64,000 bases of DNA from an uncultured Bacillaceae bacterium (GTDB taxonomy: Bacteria > Bacillota > Bacilli > Bacillales > Bacillaceae_L). Below, one piece after another: positions 16,173 to 25,181 of the stretch; position 1 is the first letter of the stretch, and every line of letters starts with the position of its first letter. The notes below the pieces were generated by a model. The model had not been told where the DNA came from. It saw only the letters and a program-made list of their open reading frames with translations, and searched no databases. The position numbers and the translations under genes were made by a program. Where the stretch lies: contig CANMHG010000001.1 in NCBI GenBank assembly GCA_947497585.1, positions 186,001 to 250,000 on the forward strand, in the 5' to 3' direction.

Positions 16173-17885
16173 ATGTCTAAATTGATCAAAGGTATTGCTG
16201 CCTCTCCAGGGATAGCAATTGCTAAAGCATATCGACTGGAAGAACCAGAATTAACTGTTACAAAAAAAAGCATCAGTGATATCGAATTAGAACTAGCTAG
16301 ATTTAAGAAAGCGATCGCTACTTCTAAAGAAGAGTTAGAAAAAATAAAAGAAAAAACACACACAGAACTAGGCGAGGATAAAGCAGCAATTTTTGCCGCT
16401 CACCTCCTTGTTCTGAGTGATCCAGAGTTAGTGAATCCTGTTGAAGACAGAATTAAAACAGAAAATAGCAATGCAGAATTTGCTCTCCAAGAGACTGCAA
16501 ATATGTTTATCTCGATGTTTGAGTCGATGGATAATGAATACATGAAAGAACGTGCTGCAGATATACGAGATGTTACAAAGCGTGTTATTGCGCATTTGCT
16601 AGGGGTTACTATACCTAACCCAAGCATGATTGAAGAAGAGGTGATTATTGTTGCAGAGGATTTGACTCCTTCTGACACAGCACAGCTTAATCGTAAATAT
16701 GTAAAGGGCTTTACAACTAACATTGGGGGTAGGACTTCACACTCCGCAATTATGGCTCGTTCTATGGAAATTCCTGCGATTGTCGGGACAAAGTCTGTTA
16801 CTGCTAACATTGATAATGGTGAAGTAGTAATTGTTGATGGATTAAGTGGTGATGTTATTGTAAGTCCGACAGAAGATCAAATTGCACAATATGAACAAAA
16901 GAAACGAGATTATGAAGAGCAGCGTGCACAATGGGCTAAGTTAGTTAACGAGAAGACAGCAACAAGCGATGGTCATCATGTTGAACTAGCTGCTAATATT
17001 GGTACACCAGACGATGTTGAAGGTGTATTGAAAAATGGTGGAGAAGGTGTTGGCCTTTACCGAACAGAGTTCCTATACATGGGTCGTGACCAACTTCCAA
17101 CCGAGGATGAACAGTTTACTGCATATAAAACAGTGCTAGAAAAAATGGCAAATAAACCTGTTGTCGTTCGAACGTTAGATATAGGTGGAGATAAAGAATT
17201 ACCTTATTTACACTTACCCAAAGAGATGAATCCTTTCTTAGGGTACCGTGCAATTCGCCTCTGTCTTGAAGAGCAAGATATTTTTAGAACTCAATTACGT
17301 GCACTTTTAAGAGCAAGTACATATGGAAACTTAAAAATTATGTTTCCGATGATAGCTACTCTAGATGAGTTTAGGCAAGCTAAGAGTATTCTTTTGGAGG
17401 AAAAAGAAAAATTAGTAACCAATGGGGAATCTGTATCAGATGAAATTGAAATTGGAATCATGGTTGAAATTCCTTCTACCGCAGTAATTGCAGACCAATT
17501 TGCAAAAGAAGTAGATTTCTTTAGTATTGGAACCAATGATTTAATTCAATATACAATGGCTGCAGATCGAATGAATGAAACAGTGTCATATCTATATCAA
17601 CCCTACCACCCAGCAATTTTGAGATTAGTTTCAATGGTCATTGAAGCTGCCCATAAAGAAGGGAAATGGGCTGGTATGTGTGGAGAAATGGCTGGTGATC
17701 CGGTAGCTATTCCATTATTACTAGGGTTAGGGTTAGATGAGTTTAGCATGAGTGCTACATCCATTCTTCCAGCAAGATCACAGTTGAGCAAGCTTTCGTA
17801 TATAGACTCCAAAAACTATAAAGACAAGATTCTTTCAATGAGTACAACAGAAGATGTAGTTAACTTTGTGAAGGAGAATTTTTAA
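16173..17885 (+). CDS. ptsI: PTS enzyme I (phosphoenolpyruvate-protein phosphotransferase)
   Basis: A 570-residue enzyme I. It has the N-terminal HPr-binding region, the phospho-His in [13 protein letters not shown], and the PEP-binding TIM barrel with [20 protein letters not shown] and the CGEMAGD Cys motif. It moves phosphate from PEP to HPr. The ATG follows the ptsH stop with no gap (GGGGAATAA upstream as ribosome site), so both are co-translated. A terminator ends the operon. Confidence 0.98.
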   Translation: MSKLIKGIAASPGIAIAKAYRLEEPELTVTKKSISDIELELARFKKAIATSKEELEKIKEKTHTELGEDKAAIFAAHLLVLSDPELVNPVEDRIKTENSNAEFALQETANMFISMFESMDNEYMKERAADIRDVTKRVIAHLLGVTIPNPSMIEEEVIIVAEDLTPSDTAQLNRKYVKGFTTNIGGRTSHSAIMARSMEIPAIVGTKSVTANIDNGEVVIVDGLSGDVIVSPTEDQIAQYEQKKRDYEEQRAQWAKLVNEKTATSDGHHVELAANIGTPDDVEGVLKNGGEGVGLYRTEFLYMGRDQLPTEDEQFTAYKTVLEKMANKPVVVRTLDIGGDKELPYLHLPKEMNPFLGYRAIRLCLEEQDIFRTQLRALLRASTYGNLKIMFPMIATLDEFRQAKSILLEEKEKLVTNGESVSDEIEIGIMVEIPSTAVIADQFAKEVDFFSIGTNDLIQYTMAADRMNETVSYLYQPYHPAILRLVSMVIEAAHKEGKWAGMCGEMAGDPVAIPLLLGLGLDEFSMSATSILPARSQLSKLSYIDSKNYKDKILSMSTTEDVVNFVKENF

Positions 17886-17886
17886 A

Positions 17887-17917
17887 AAAGTAAGGGATGC
17901 ATTTCCTTACTTTTTTT
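17887..17917 (+). terminator. Intrinsic terminator after ptsI
   Basis: Nine-base-pair stem AAAGTAAGG / CCTTACTTT followed by a T-run, just after the ptsI stop. Confidence 0.9.
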
Positions 17918-17988
17918 ACTACTCTAAATGAGGTTACTCATTTGTGGTAGTATATACATATGAACTCAGCTAAAGGAGCCAATATTGT

Positions 17989-18801
17989 ATGTACGAAAAA
18001 GATAAGAAATCGAATGATTTGGATGAAGACTTATTTGAAGATCCCGAGCATTATGAAGGGCCTTCTGCTGAAGACTTTTTATTTACAAAAGAAGAACTGG
18101 AAGAAAAGAAGAATCGAAAAAAAGAACAAAATACTAGTGGTAAGCTTATTGCCTTTGTAATAGTTCTTGCACTTTTAGTTAGTGGATTTAGTGTATGGAT
18201 TAATATATTTAATATCCCGTCCTTTGAATTCTTAAGAAAATCAAATGAATTATCTAAAATCGAAAACATCCAGAATTATAAAGAAGCTGTTGTAACAATA
18301 GAAGGTGGCAATTCTAAAGGTACCGGATTTAATATATCTCCAGAAGGCTTTATCGTTACAAACCACCATGTTATTGACGATATGCTAGCTATCTTGGTTA
18401 TCTTTCCACATGGTGAATTTTATCAAGCAACGGTTAAAGAATCTTATCCTGAACTAGATATCGCATTGCTTGAAATTGAAGCGGAAAACCTCCCTTATTT
18501 AGAACTCCAAGACCAAAAAGAGTGGAAGCTTGATGATCACATATACGTAATAGGTAATCCTCTTGCTTATAGTCAAATTGTAATGGAAGGAAACATCGTC
18601 GGATTAGAAAATCGTATGCAAATTTCAGCTCCAATACATAAGGGAAATAGTGGTAGTCCGGTAATTGACTCGAACGGTTTGGTAATAGGTGTTGTCTATG
18701 CAAAAACCATCCCCCAACTTGGTAAAGGTGAGGAATCCGTAGGTCTTGCAGTTCCAATTGATATCATCCCTGGGTTTGAGATTAATAAACAGATAAAATG
18801 A
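17989..18801 (+). CDS. Membrane-anchored trypsin-like serine protease, no PDZ domain
   Basis: A 270-residue protein: an acidic N-terminal cytoplasmic tail (about 1-50), one membrane helix (about 52-75), then an HtrA-like chymotrypsin-fold domain facing outside. The triad is visible: His in TNHHVID, Asp in ELDIALL, Ser in GNSGSPV. Unlike HtrA/HtrB there is no PDZ domain after the protease, so substrate choice must differ. Start ATG after AAAGGAG at a long spacing; a second in-frame frame upstream is not coding. Flanked by terminators on both sides. Confidence 0.88.
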   Translation: MYEKDKKSNDLDEDLFEDPEHYEGPSAEDFLFTKEELEEKKNRKKEQNTSGKLIAFVIVLALLVSGFSVWINIFNIPSFEFLRKSNELSKIENIQNYKEAVVTIEGGNSKGTGFNISPEGFIVTNHHVIDDMLAILVIFPHGEFYQATVKESYPELDIALLEIEAENLPYLELQDQKEWKLDDHIYVIGNPLAYSQIVMEGNIVGLENRMQISAPIHKGNSGSPVIDSNGLVIGVVYAKTIPQLGKGEESVGLAVPIDIIPGFEINKQIK

Positions 18802-18823
18802 CACCTTTGATAGGTGTCATTTT
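18799..18823 (+). terminator. Terminator after the serine protease
   Basis: Eight-base-pair stem TGACACCT / AGGTGTCA with a 5-nt loop, then TTTTC; it overlaps the stop codon. It may also serve the minus-strand DUF5370 gene. Confidence 0.75.
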
Positions 18824-18850
18824 CTAACTTTGTGGGGTGAGTTGATAGAA

Positions 18851-19036
18851 CTATTCCCTTTCAAAGAAATCATTCACAAGATTTTCAATCTGCTCTCCAC
18901 TTGGTCTCTCGCCATTGAAAGTGAAGGTGATTTCCTTTACAAAATCCCCTTCCTTGTATACATGGACCGCACCCTTCTGATTAATAACACTATATTCTGT
19001 TTCAAACCGATAACCATCACGATCAATTGCACCCAC
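18851..19036 (-). CDS. DUF5370 (YbxH-like) small protein
   Basis: A 61-residue protein (MGAIDRDGYRFETEYSVINQ ... VNDFFERE) resembling the Bacillus YbxH/DUF5370 family from memory. Function unknown. The GTG at 19036 lies 8 bases after TGGAG, whereas the GTG at 19045 overlaps that box, so 19036 is used and gives the family N terminus. Monocistronic and convergent with the serine protease gene. Confidence 0.7.
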   Translation of the reverse strand: MGAIDRDGYRFETEYSVINQKGAVHVYKEGDFVKEITFTFNGERPSGEQIENLVNDFFERE

Positions 19037-19144
19037 AGAACCCACTCCATTCCGGATTTTTCCTTATTTTTTACTAGGAGGTACTGAAATATACAATGGA
19101 CAATGTGATAAAATGGAAACATATATATGTAAGGAGTGTACCGC

Positions 19145-19777
19145 ATGAGTTATATCCAAATAAAAACGAACTTAAAAGAAGCTTATAACAATAAAGCTAG
19201 TGAACGTGATTCTCTAGAGATTGAACCATGGAAAGTTGAGATAAGACAGTCATTTCTAAACAGGTTGCTTGAAGACAATAAGCAAACCCTACTTGAAATT
19301 GGAGCCGGATCTGGTAGGGATAGTCTGTTCTTTCAGGACCAAGGATTAACTGTGGTATGTACAGACTTATCCACTGAAATGATTAATCTGTGTAAACTAA
19401 AAGGGCTTGAAGCACATGAAATGGGATTTGATTCTATAACCTCCCCCGATGAATCTTTTGATGCAGTCTGGGCATTAAATTGTCTTCTACATGTTCCAAA
19501 GCAGGAACTTGAGGGAATTTTAGAAGGTATCAAGAGGGTTTTAAAAACAGATGGTTATTTTTATATGGGAGTGTATGGAGGTCATAGCTCAGAAGGTATA
19601 TGGGAAAATGATTTTTATGAACCTAAACGATTTTTCTCCTTTTATGAAAACGAAGAACTAATATCCATACTAAAAAAATATTTCACTGTTTTCTCCTTTG
19701 AAGAATTAGGGTCAGAGACAATTGGATTAAAAGATTTGTCGTTCCAATCCTTTGTTCTAAAGAAGTTAGATTACTAG
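19145..19777 (+). CDS. Class I SAM-dependent methyltransferase
   Basis: A 210-residue Rossmann-fold methyltransferase. Motif I is LLEIGAGSGRDS, followed by the acidic VVCTDLS turn, and the post-II block DAVWALNCLLHVPK. The substrate is unknown; the fold is shared by small-molecule and tRNA methylases of the UbiE/Tam type. The ATG at 19145 lies 8 bases after AAGGAG; the in-frame GTG at 19136 overlaps that box. Confidence 0.88.
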   Translation: MSYIQIKTNLKEAYNNKASERDSLEIEPWKVEIRQSFLNRLLEDNKQTLLEIGAGSGRDSLFFQDQGLTVVCTDLSTEMINLCKLKGLEAHEMGFDSITSPDESFDAVWALNCLLHVPKQELEGILEGIKRVLKTDGYFYMGVYGGHSSEGIWENDFYEPKRFFSFYENEELISILKKYFTVFSFEELGSETIGLKDLSFQSFVLKKLDY

Positions 19778-19853
19778 CATGTAAACAGATACATACTTCT
19801 CCTTATTTAAACAGAAAGTAAGATAAGGACTGTTTTAAAAAGGAGGATTGAAC

Positions 19854-20081
19854 ATGTCACAAAGAAGAAATAATAACTTTCATGCCCATGACTTTAATCC
19901 GGATGAGAGGCTAGAAAGTGTAGTTAATGATACGACAGCTTCAGCAGGTGATCAAATGGGGGTAAGAGTTGATGTGAATCCTGAAAGTTTCACGCAACCA
20001 CAAAATCCTCTTCATCTAAATCCTAAAGTGGATCCAGATATGGAAAAGTTCAAAAAGTTCTTTGAAGGAAATACTAAGTGA
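19854..20081 (+). CDS. Hypothetical small hydrophilic protein (75 aa)
   Basis: Not recognised. The product is very hydrophilic and Asn/Asp/Pro-rich (MSQRRNNNFHAHDFNPDERL), with no hydrophobic segment and probably little fixed structure, in the manner of minor spore proteins. The ATG is 8 bases after AGGAGG; the TTG at 19848 is too close. A strong terminator follows. Confidence 0.7.
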   Translation: MSQRRNNNFHAHDFNPDERLESVVNDTTASAGDQMGVRVDVNPESFTQPQNPLHLNPKVDPDMEKFKKFFEGNTK

Positions 20082-20083
20082 GA

Positions 20084-20111
20084 AAAGGGTGCTTTCTAAA
20101 GCACCCTTTTT
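20084..20111 (+). terminator. Intrinsic terminator
   Basis: Nine-base-pair stem AAAGGGTGC / GCACCCTTT, followed by a T-run, just after the 75-aa gene. Confidence 0.88.
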
Positions 20112-20181
20112 CAAATTTAATGAAAAGTTCCACAATTATCAGTATAATGGTAAGTGAATAATTCGATGAAGGGGTGGTACG

Positions 20182-20967
20182 ATGGATTTTCAATTACAAG
20201 GTAAGACAGCTCTAGTTATTGCATCTAGTCAAGGCCTAGGGAAGGCTATTGCAAAACAACTAGTTGAAGAAGGCGCGAATGTTATGATTACTAGTCGAAA
20301 TGCTGATAAACTTCAATTAGTTAAAGATGAACTACAGAAGCTCGGTAAGGGAAAGGTGTCCTATCTTCAAGCGGATATAACTAAAATAGAAGAAATTAAA
20401 GATGTCGTTAAAAAAACAGTAGAAGATTTTGGTGGCATTGATTTATTAGTCAACAATGCAGGAGGACCTCCTGCTGGAAGTATAGATACACTTACAGATG
20501 AACAATGGCAGCAATCTTTTGAATTGAATCTTCTTAGTTATGTAAGAATTATTCGTGAAACACTGCCTTATCTACGGAAACAAGGTGGAAAAATCGTTAA
20601 CATAGCTTCTGTATCTATTAAAGAGCCAATACCAGGTCTTTTGTTATCAAATACGTTCCGTTTAGGTATCGTTGGATTAACCAAAACCTTAGCTACTGAG
20701 CTTGCTCCAGAAAATATAATAATTAATACAGTTGCTCCAGGCAGAATTGCAACAGATCGAATTTCATTTTTAGACCAAGTTAACGCTGAGAAACAAGGTG
20801 TAACAAAAGAAGAAGTGAAACAAAGAGCAGAGAAGTCCATTCCCCTAGGAAGGTCAGGAGAACCGGAAGAATTTGCGAAGGTAGTTACATTTTTACTTTC
20901 TGGAGCAAATACATATATGACAGGAAATTCCTACCTTGTTGATGGTGGAATGGTAAAATCAATCTAA
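20182..20967 (+). CDS. Atypical SDR lacking the Tyr-Lys catalytic pair
   Basis: A 261-residue SDR-fold protein with an altered glycine motif (IASSQGLGKA) and NNAGG. After the serine in NIASVS, the place of YxxxK reads LLLSNTFRLG, with no Tyr or Lys. This matches a known side branch of 3-oxoacyl-reductase-like SDRs that has S/N..R instead. It may use a different mechanism or bind without catalysis. Start ATG with GGGGTGG. First of a run of four same-strand genes (20182-23264) with short gaps, likely co-transcribed. Confidence 0.88.
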   Translation: MDFQLQGKTALVIASSQGLGKAIAKQLVEEGANVMITSRNADKLQLVKDELQKLGKGKVSYLQADITKIEEIKDVVKKTVEDFGGIDLLVNNAGGPPAGSIDTLTDEQWQQSFELNLLSYVRIIRETLPYLRKQGGKIVNIASVSIKEPIPGLLLSNTFRLGIVGLTKTLATELAPENIIINTVAPGRIATDRISFLDQVNAEKQGVTKEEVKQRAEKSIPLGRSGEPEEFAKVVTFLLSGANTYMTGNSYLVDGGMVKSI

Positions 20968-20988
20968 TTGTTGGTGGGAGGAAGAAGT

Positions 20989-21405
20989 GTGAGTGGAAGT
21001 TTTATAAAAAGTATTCCTTGTATTCATGTTCCAGTATCAGACTTACATCAATCAGTAAATTGGTGGATTGAGAATTTTAATGTGGAACACGGTAGCTCAT
21101 TTGATCCGAACTCAGGGAAAGCAGAACTCAGAGTTGGTAATGGTGAATGGGTTTTTCTATTTGAGACAAAAGAAATACAAAACCAACATACATATACAAA
21201 AGGAAATTTACCTCATTCAGATAGCTCACAAATTTACCTAGCAACCTTAAATGTAAAAGATCCAGAAATCCTTCACCAGCGACTCTTGAAAAATGACGTA
21301 AATGTTGGTGAACTTCGAGAAGCATGGACTGGTAAAGCATTTGATTGCTATGATCCGGACGGTAATAAGTTTAATATATGGGGCGGAGAATGGATTGAGG
21401 ATTAG
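20989..21405 (+). CDS. VOC/glyoxalase-like protein
   Basis: A 138-residue protein of the vicinal-oxygen-chelate fold: the first beta strand SIPCIHVPVSDLHQSVNWWI and the closing CYDPDGNKFNIWGGEW are typical. Metal-ligand residues are only partly present (the first His, but no final Glu), so activity is uncertain. The GTG at 20989 lies 7 bases after GGGAGG, which decides the start over the TTGs at 20968/20971. Follows the SDR by 21 bases. Confidence 0.8.
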   Translation: MSGSFIKSIPCIHVPVSDLHQSVNWWIENFNVEHGSSFDPNSGKAELRVGNGEWVFLFETKEIQNQHTYTKGNLPHSDSSQIYLATLNVKDPEILHQRLLKNDVNVGELREAWTGKAFDCYDPDGNKFNIWGGEWIED

Positions 21406-21450
21406 AGAAGTATAAATGTAATTATTTTTCAACTTGGAGGAGAATCATAC

Positions 21451-22362
21451 ATGGCAGAATATCTAATTGTACTAAACAAAGATGAAGATACAATTTCTTT
21501 TATAAACGTGGAAACAAGTAAGGTTGAAAAAACAATTGAGACAGACTTTAATCCGCATGAAGTGATCGTTACTCAGGACGGAACAAAAACATATGTAACT
21601 TGTTCTTTAGGAAACAAAGTAAACATTATTAACAATGAAACGTTTGAGATCGAAAAAACGATAGAGCATGAGGACTTCAATTTTCCTCATGGGTTAGGAA
21701 TCTCTGGAGAAAAACTATATCTTGCATCAACGTATAGTGAAAAGGTTTTTATCATCGACCTTAAAACTGACGAAATTGAAAAAGTATTCCCAACCTATCA
21801 AAAATACTCTCATATGGTAGCAGTTACTCCAGACGAAAAGACAGCCTATATACCAAATATAGGTAGCCATAATGTTACCGTCGTTGACACAGAAACAGAG
21901 AAGGTTGTAAACCATTTTCCTGTTGGAAAAGGCCCTGAAGGTGTAGCAGTTCATCCTAATGGGAAGGAATTGTATGTAGCAAATCAAGATGACAACAATC
22001 TGTTTGTTATCGATACTGAGACCCTAGAAGTTCTTTATAAAAGAAAATTAGGAACTTGTCCAATTCGTGTTGTTTTTTCACCAGATGGTAAATATGCATT
22101 GATACCTAACCGTGAATCTGGGGATTTATCTATCATTGAAACAGCACACGAGCTAAAAGGAAACAGAAGACCATGGGAAATCAAGCGTATCCGTGTTGGA
22201 GTTTGGCCTGGTGGAACTGTTTTCAATCATGATGGATCAAAAGCGTTTGTAGCTAACAACAAAACGAACGATGTTTCGGTGATTAATATGACTACATTAG
22301 AAGAAGAGAGTAGAATCAAGGCAGGAGTACACCCAGACGGAATTGCATACTTGAAAAAGTAA
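21451..22362 (+). CDS. Cytoplasmic YVTN-type beta-propeller protein
   Basis: A 303-residue beta-propeller made of YVTN-like repeats, each with a VIDxxTxxV strand and a DG-K-YV turn (for example NVTVVDTETEKVV, LFVIDTETLEVL, VSVINMTTLEE), giving about seven blades. No signal peptide or membrane helix, which is uncommon for this class, many of which are secreted. Probably a scaffold or lactonase-like protein; function unknown. AGGAG precedes the ATG. Confidence 0.85.
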   Translation: MAEYLIVLNKDEDTISFINVETSKVEKTIETDFNPHEVIVTQDGTKTYVTCSLGNKVNIINNETFEIEKTIEHEDFNFPHGLGISGEKLYLASTYSEKVFIIDLKTDEIEKVFPTYQKYSHMVAVTPDEKTAYIPNIGSHNVTVVDTETEKVVNHFPVGKGPEGVAVHPNGKELYVANQDDNNLFVIDTETLEVLYKRKLGTCPIRVVFSPDGKYALIPNRESGDLSIIETAHELKGNRRPWEIKRIRVGVWPGGTVFNHDGSKAFVANNKTNDVSVINMTTLEEESRIKAGVHPDGIAYLKK

Positions 22363-22388
22363 GAATTGCTAGATATGGAGATGTTAAC

Positions 22389-23264
22389 ATGTTGTCAAAA
22401 AACAATACGGTAATTGGTTTTATTGGTACAGGGGTAATGGGGAAAAGTATGGCAGGTCACTTGCTTAAAGAAGGATATCCTGTACTCGTTTATACAAGAA
22501 CCAAAGATAAAGCAATGGAATTAGTAAACCAGGGTGCAATCTGGAAAAATTCCGTGGCAGAGATTTCAAAGGTATCAAATGTCATTATTACAATGGTGGG
22601 CTATCCAAAAGATGTCGAGGAAATCTACCTTGAAGAAAGCGGAATAGTTTCAAATGCAAAAAAAGGCTCATATGTGATTGATATGACAACTTCTACTCCG
22701 TCTCTTGCTCAAAAAATTTATGAAGAAGCGAAACTGCGTAACATTCATTCACTTGATGCTCCTGTATCAGGTGGTGATGTTGGTGCAAAAGAAGCACGAC
22801 TAACCATTATGGTCGGCGGTGATAAAGAGGCATTTGAAGCTTGTAAGCCAATTTTTGAAGTAATGGGTCAAAACATTATTCTCCAAGGAAAGGCAGGGGC
22901 AGGGCAGCATACAAAAATGTGTAATCAAATTGCTATCGCTTCAAATATGATGGGAGTTTGTGAAGCCATTGCCTATGCCGAAAAATCTGGTCTTGATCCA
23001 GTAACGGTTCTAAATAGTATTTCTGCAGGTGCGGCAGGTAGCTGGTCTTTAAGTAATTTAGGACCAAGGATGATAGCGGGTAATTTCGAACCTGGTTTTT
23101 ATATTAAGCACTTTATTAAGGATATGGGAATTGCACTACAAGAGGCTGAGGCAATGGGAATGACCACACCTGGGCTATCCCTGGCGAAAAAGCTTTATGA
23201 ACAGCTTGCTGAAAATGGTGAAGAAAATAGTGGTACGCAAGCTTTGTTTAAATTTTATAAATAA
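22389..23264 (+). CDS. 3-hydroxyisobutyrate dehydrogenase-family oxidoreductase
   Basis: A 291-residue beta-hydroxyacid dehydrogenase, similar to B. subtilis YkwC. N-terminal Rossmann motif GFIGTGVMGKSM, substrate-binding DAPVSGGDVGA, catalytic Lys in GAGQHTKMCNQ, and C-terminal IKDMGIAL. It should oxidise a short beta-hydroxy acid with NAD(P). Follows the propeller gene by 26 bases and ends the four-gene run at a strong terminator. Confidence 0.92.
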   Translation: MLSKNNTVIGFIGTGVMGKSMAGHLLKEGYPVLVYTRTKDKAMELVNQGAIWKNSVAEISKVSNVIITMVGYPKDVEEIYLEESGIVSNAKKGSYVIDMTTSTPSLAQKIYEEAKLRNIHSLDAPVSGGDVGAKEARLTIMVGGDKEAFEACKPIFEVMGQNIILQGKAGAGQHTKMCNQIAIASNMMGVCEAIAYAEKSGLDPVTVLNSISAGAAGSWSLSNLGPRMIAGNFEPGFYIKHFIKDMGIALQEAEAMGMTTPGLSLAKKLYEQLAENGEENSGTQALFKFYK

Positions 23265-23274
23265 ATTAGCTTTA

Positions 23275-23300
23275 CTCCTAGTCAAACTAGGAGTTTTTTT
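23275..23300 (+). terminator. Intrinsic terminator
   Basis: Seven-base-pair stem CTCCTAG / CTAGGAG with a 5-nt loop, followed by seven T. Confidence 0.9.
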
Positions 23301-23405
23301 CTATTTAAGGTTAATCACAAGGATGTAGTTTCCTCTAATATTACAAATTACTACTGCGAATACTATACTGGCAAGACAAAGGCTAATTTAAGGGAGTGTA
23401 TAGTA

Positions 23406-23588
23406 ATGGCAAAAAGAAATAAGAAAAATGATGCAGATCAAAAAAATAAACAAGGCTTTGATTCAGCTACGATTGACTCCGAATTTAGTCATGAATTAGG
23501 TAGCCATGATGCAAATAAGAAACATAAGAAAAAAGCTAAAAAAGAAAAAGCACCTAAAAACGACGGCCAATATCATGGTGGGTTATAA
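23406..23588 (+). CDS. Small basic hypothetical protein (60 aa)
   Basis: Not recognised. A Lys-rich, hydrophilic product (MAKRNKKNDADQKNKQGFDS ... NDGQYHGGL) with a central ATIDSEFSHELG segment that faintly recalls the TEFASE motif of gamma-type spore proteins. Start ATG after GGGAG. Composition fits a spore-core protein, but this is inference only. Confidence 0.65.
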   Translation: MAKRNKKNDADQKNKQGFDSATIDSEFSHELGSHDANKKHKKKAKKEKAPKNDGQYHGGL

Positions 23589-23643
23589 GGATACTGTCCA
23601 ATATTAAGAATTGTAACGATTGATTTTAATAGTTATTTAATCC

Positions 23644-23770
23644 GTTGATTTCCGGTCCAGGCACTTGCTTTCCGCGGGGAGGAAGTCGAGCCTCCTCAAC
23701 GTTCCGTCTGCGGGGTCTCGACCTTTCCTCTATCTCCCGCAGGAGTCAAGTGCCTTCCCCTCCAACCAAC
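23644..23770. repeat. Dispersed palindromic repeat, copy 1
   Basis: About 127 bp, starting GTTGATTTCC and ending CCAACCAAC. Nested inside are the arms GGCACTTG and CAAGTGCC and the conserved blocks CTTTCCGCGGG and CCCGCAGGAGTC. The GC content is clearly above that of the surroundings. The same CTTTCCGCGGG/CCCGCAGGAGTC core occurs in copy 2 at 52290-52535. This core is widespread in Bacillaceae genomes in my memory. A 68-codon frame through it is not a gene. Confidence 0.85.
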
Positions 23771-23854
23771 TCTGTGACTATATACAAAGAAAGGGACTCA
23801 ATAACGGTTCCTTTTTATTTTTTCTTTGATTTGTTAGAATTTTTAGAATAAACC

Positions 23855-23884
23855 TTGAATATTTTTATCCATCAGTTGTATTAT
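23855..23884 (+). promoter_or_regulatory. Promoter of the acyl-CoA dehydrogenase operon
   Basis: -35 TTGAAT, an 18-base spacer and -10 TATTAT, giving a predicted start near 23891, about 10 bases before the palindromic operator. Confidence 0.6.
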
Positions 23885-23900
23885 AGTAGTAGGGATAACA

Positions 23901-23918
23901 TACCGACCGGTTAGTTAG
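23901..23918 (+). promoter_or_regulatory. Probable TetR operator, copy 1
   Basis: ATACCGACCGGTTAGTTA, a palindrome centred on ACCGGT. It shares CATAC-GAC-GGTTAGT with the site at 30421. Position just downstream of the promoter suits repression by the TetR protein encoded at 29761. Confidence 0.65.
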
Positions 23919-23948
23919 GTTGGATATCTGTATGGGAGATGGTAAGAG

Positions 23949-25160
23949 ATGAATTTTTCATATTCAGAAAAGGTGGTTGAACTACAAGAAAGGGTAAACG
24001 CTTTCATGGAGGAGTACGTTTATCCAAATGAAAAGGTATATGAGGAACAGTTGAATCAGCAAGAGACTCGTTGGTCTGCTGTACCACCTATAATGGAGGA
24101 ATTAAAACAAAAGGCGAAGGATCAAGGATTGTGGAATTTATTTTTACCTGAAAGTGAATACGGAGCGGGACTTACGAATACCGAATATGCCCCTTTGTGC
24201 GAGATTATGGGTCGTTCCTTAATTGGACCTGAGGTTTTCAATTGTAATGCCCCAGACACTGGGAATATGGAAGTGTTAGTACGATATGGAACAGAAGAGC
24301 AAAAGGAACGATGGTTAAAGCCACTTCTGGCAGGTGAAATCCGGTCATGTTTTTCAATGACTGAGCCGGATGTAGCTTCTAGTGATGCCACGAATATTGA
24401 AGCCAGCATTACTAGAGATGGTAATGAGTTTGTGATAAACGGCAGAAAGTGGTGGTCATCAGGGGCAGGAGACCCTCGTTGCAAAATTGCAATTGTAATG
24501 GGAAAGACAAATCCTGATGCACCTAAACATGAACAACAAGCAATGATATTAGTTCCTTTTGATACCCCTGGAGTGAAAATCGAAAGGGTATTACCAGTGT
24601 TCGGGTATGATCACGCCCCACATGGTCATGCTGAAATTACTTATGAAAATGTAAGAGTGCCTGCTGAAAATATTCTATGGGGTGAAGGAAAAGGTTTTGC
24701 GATTGCACAAGGAAGACTTGGTCCAGGAAGAATTCACCATTGCATGAGATTGATTGGTGCAGCCGAACGAGCACTTAAGGAAATGTGCGAACGAGTTTCA
24801 GGACGAGTTGCATTTGGAAAGCCACTTTCAAGCCAAGGTGTTGTTCAGGAATGGATTGCTGAATCAAGAATTGAAATTGAACAGGCGAGGCTTCTGACCC
24901 TAAAAGCAGCTTATATGATGGATACAGTTGGTAATAAAGAAGCAAAAGCTGAAATTGCCATGATTAAAGTTGTTGCACCTAGCATGGCACTTAAAGTAAT
25001 AGACCGTGCTATACAAGCTTTTGGTGGAGCAGGAGTTAGTGATGATATGACACTAGCAGCTCAATGGGCAAATGCTCGTACGTTACGAATTGCTGATGGA
25101 CCAGACGAAGTTCATAAAGCACAGGTAGCTAAGCTAGAATTGCGTAAATACCGAAATTAG
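23949..25160 (+). CDS. ACAD10/11-type acyl-CoA dehydrogenase
   Basis: A 403-residue flavoprotein that follows the dehydrogenase half of ACAD10/ACAD11 closely: [67 protein letters not shown]. Where ordinary acyl-CoA dehydrogenases have E-G-T with the catalytic Glu, it has DGPDEVHK, as in that subfamily. In ACAD10/11 and in the Pseudomonas LvaC system this type converts a 4-phosphoryloxy-acyl-CoA onward after a kinase acts. A matching kinase gene lies at 30887. First gene of an operon with an SDR and thiolase; operator copy 1 lies just upstream. Confidence 0.93.
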   Translation: MNFSYSEKVVELQERVNAFMEEYVYPNEKVYEEQLNQQETRWSAVPPIMEELKQKAKDQGLWNLFLPESEYGAGLTNTEYAPLCEIMGRSLIGPEVFNCNAPDTGNMEVLVRYGTEEQKERWLKPLLAGEIRSCFSMTEPDVASSDATNIEASITRDGNEFVINGRKWWSSGAGDPRCKIAIVMGKTNPDAPKHEQQAMILVPFDTPGVKIERVLPVFGYDHAPHGHAEITYENVRVPAENILWGEGKGFAIAQGRLGPGRIHHCMRLIGAAERALKEMCERVSGRVAFGKPLSSQGVVQEWIAESRIEIEQARLLTLKAAYMMDTVGNKEAKAEIAMIKVVAPSMALKVIDRAIQAFGGAGVSDDMTLAAQWANARTLRIADGPDEVHKAQVAKLELRKYRN

Positions 25161-25181
25161 AGATAAAGGAGTTTTTTGATA

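Noticed and set aside
18434..18757. 107-codon minus-strand frame within the serine protease gene
   Set aside because: Shadow of a gene with an intact catalytic triad; no ribosome site.
23645..23851. 68-codon plus-strand frame
   Set aside because: It runs through the palindromic repeat and has no ribosome binding site; the composition follows the repeat.
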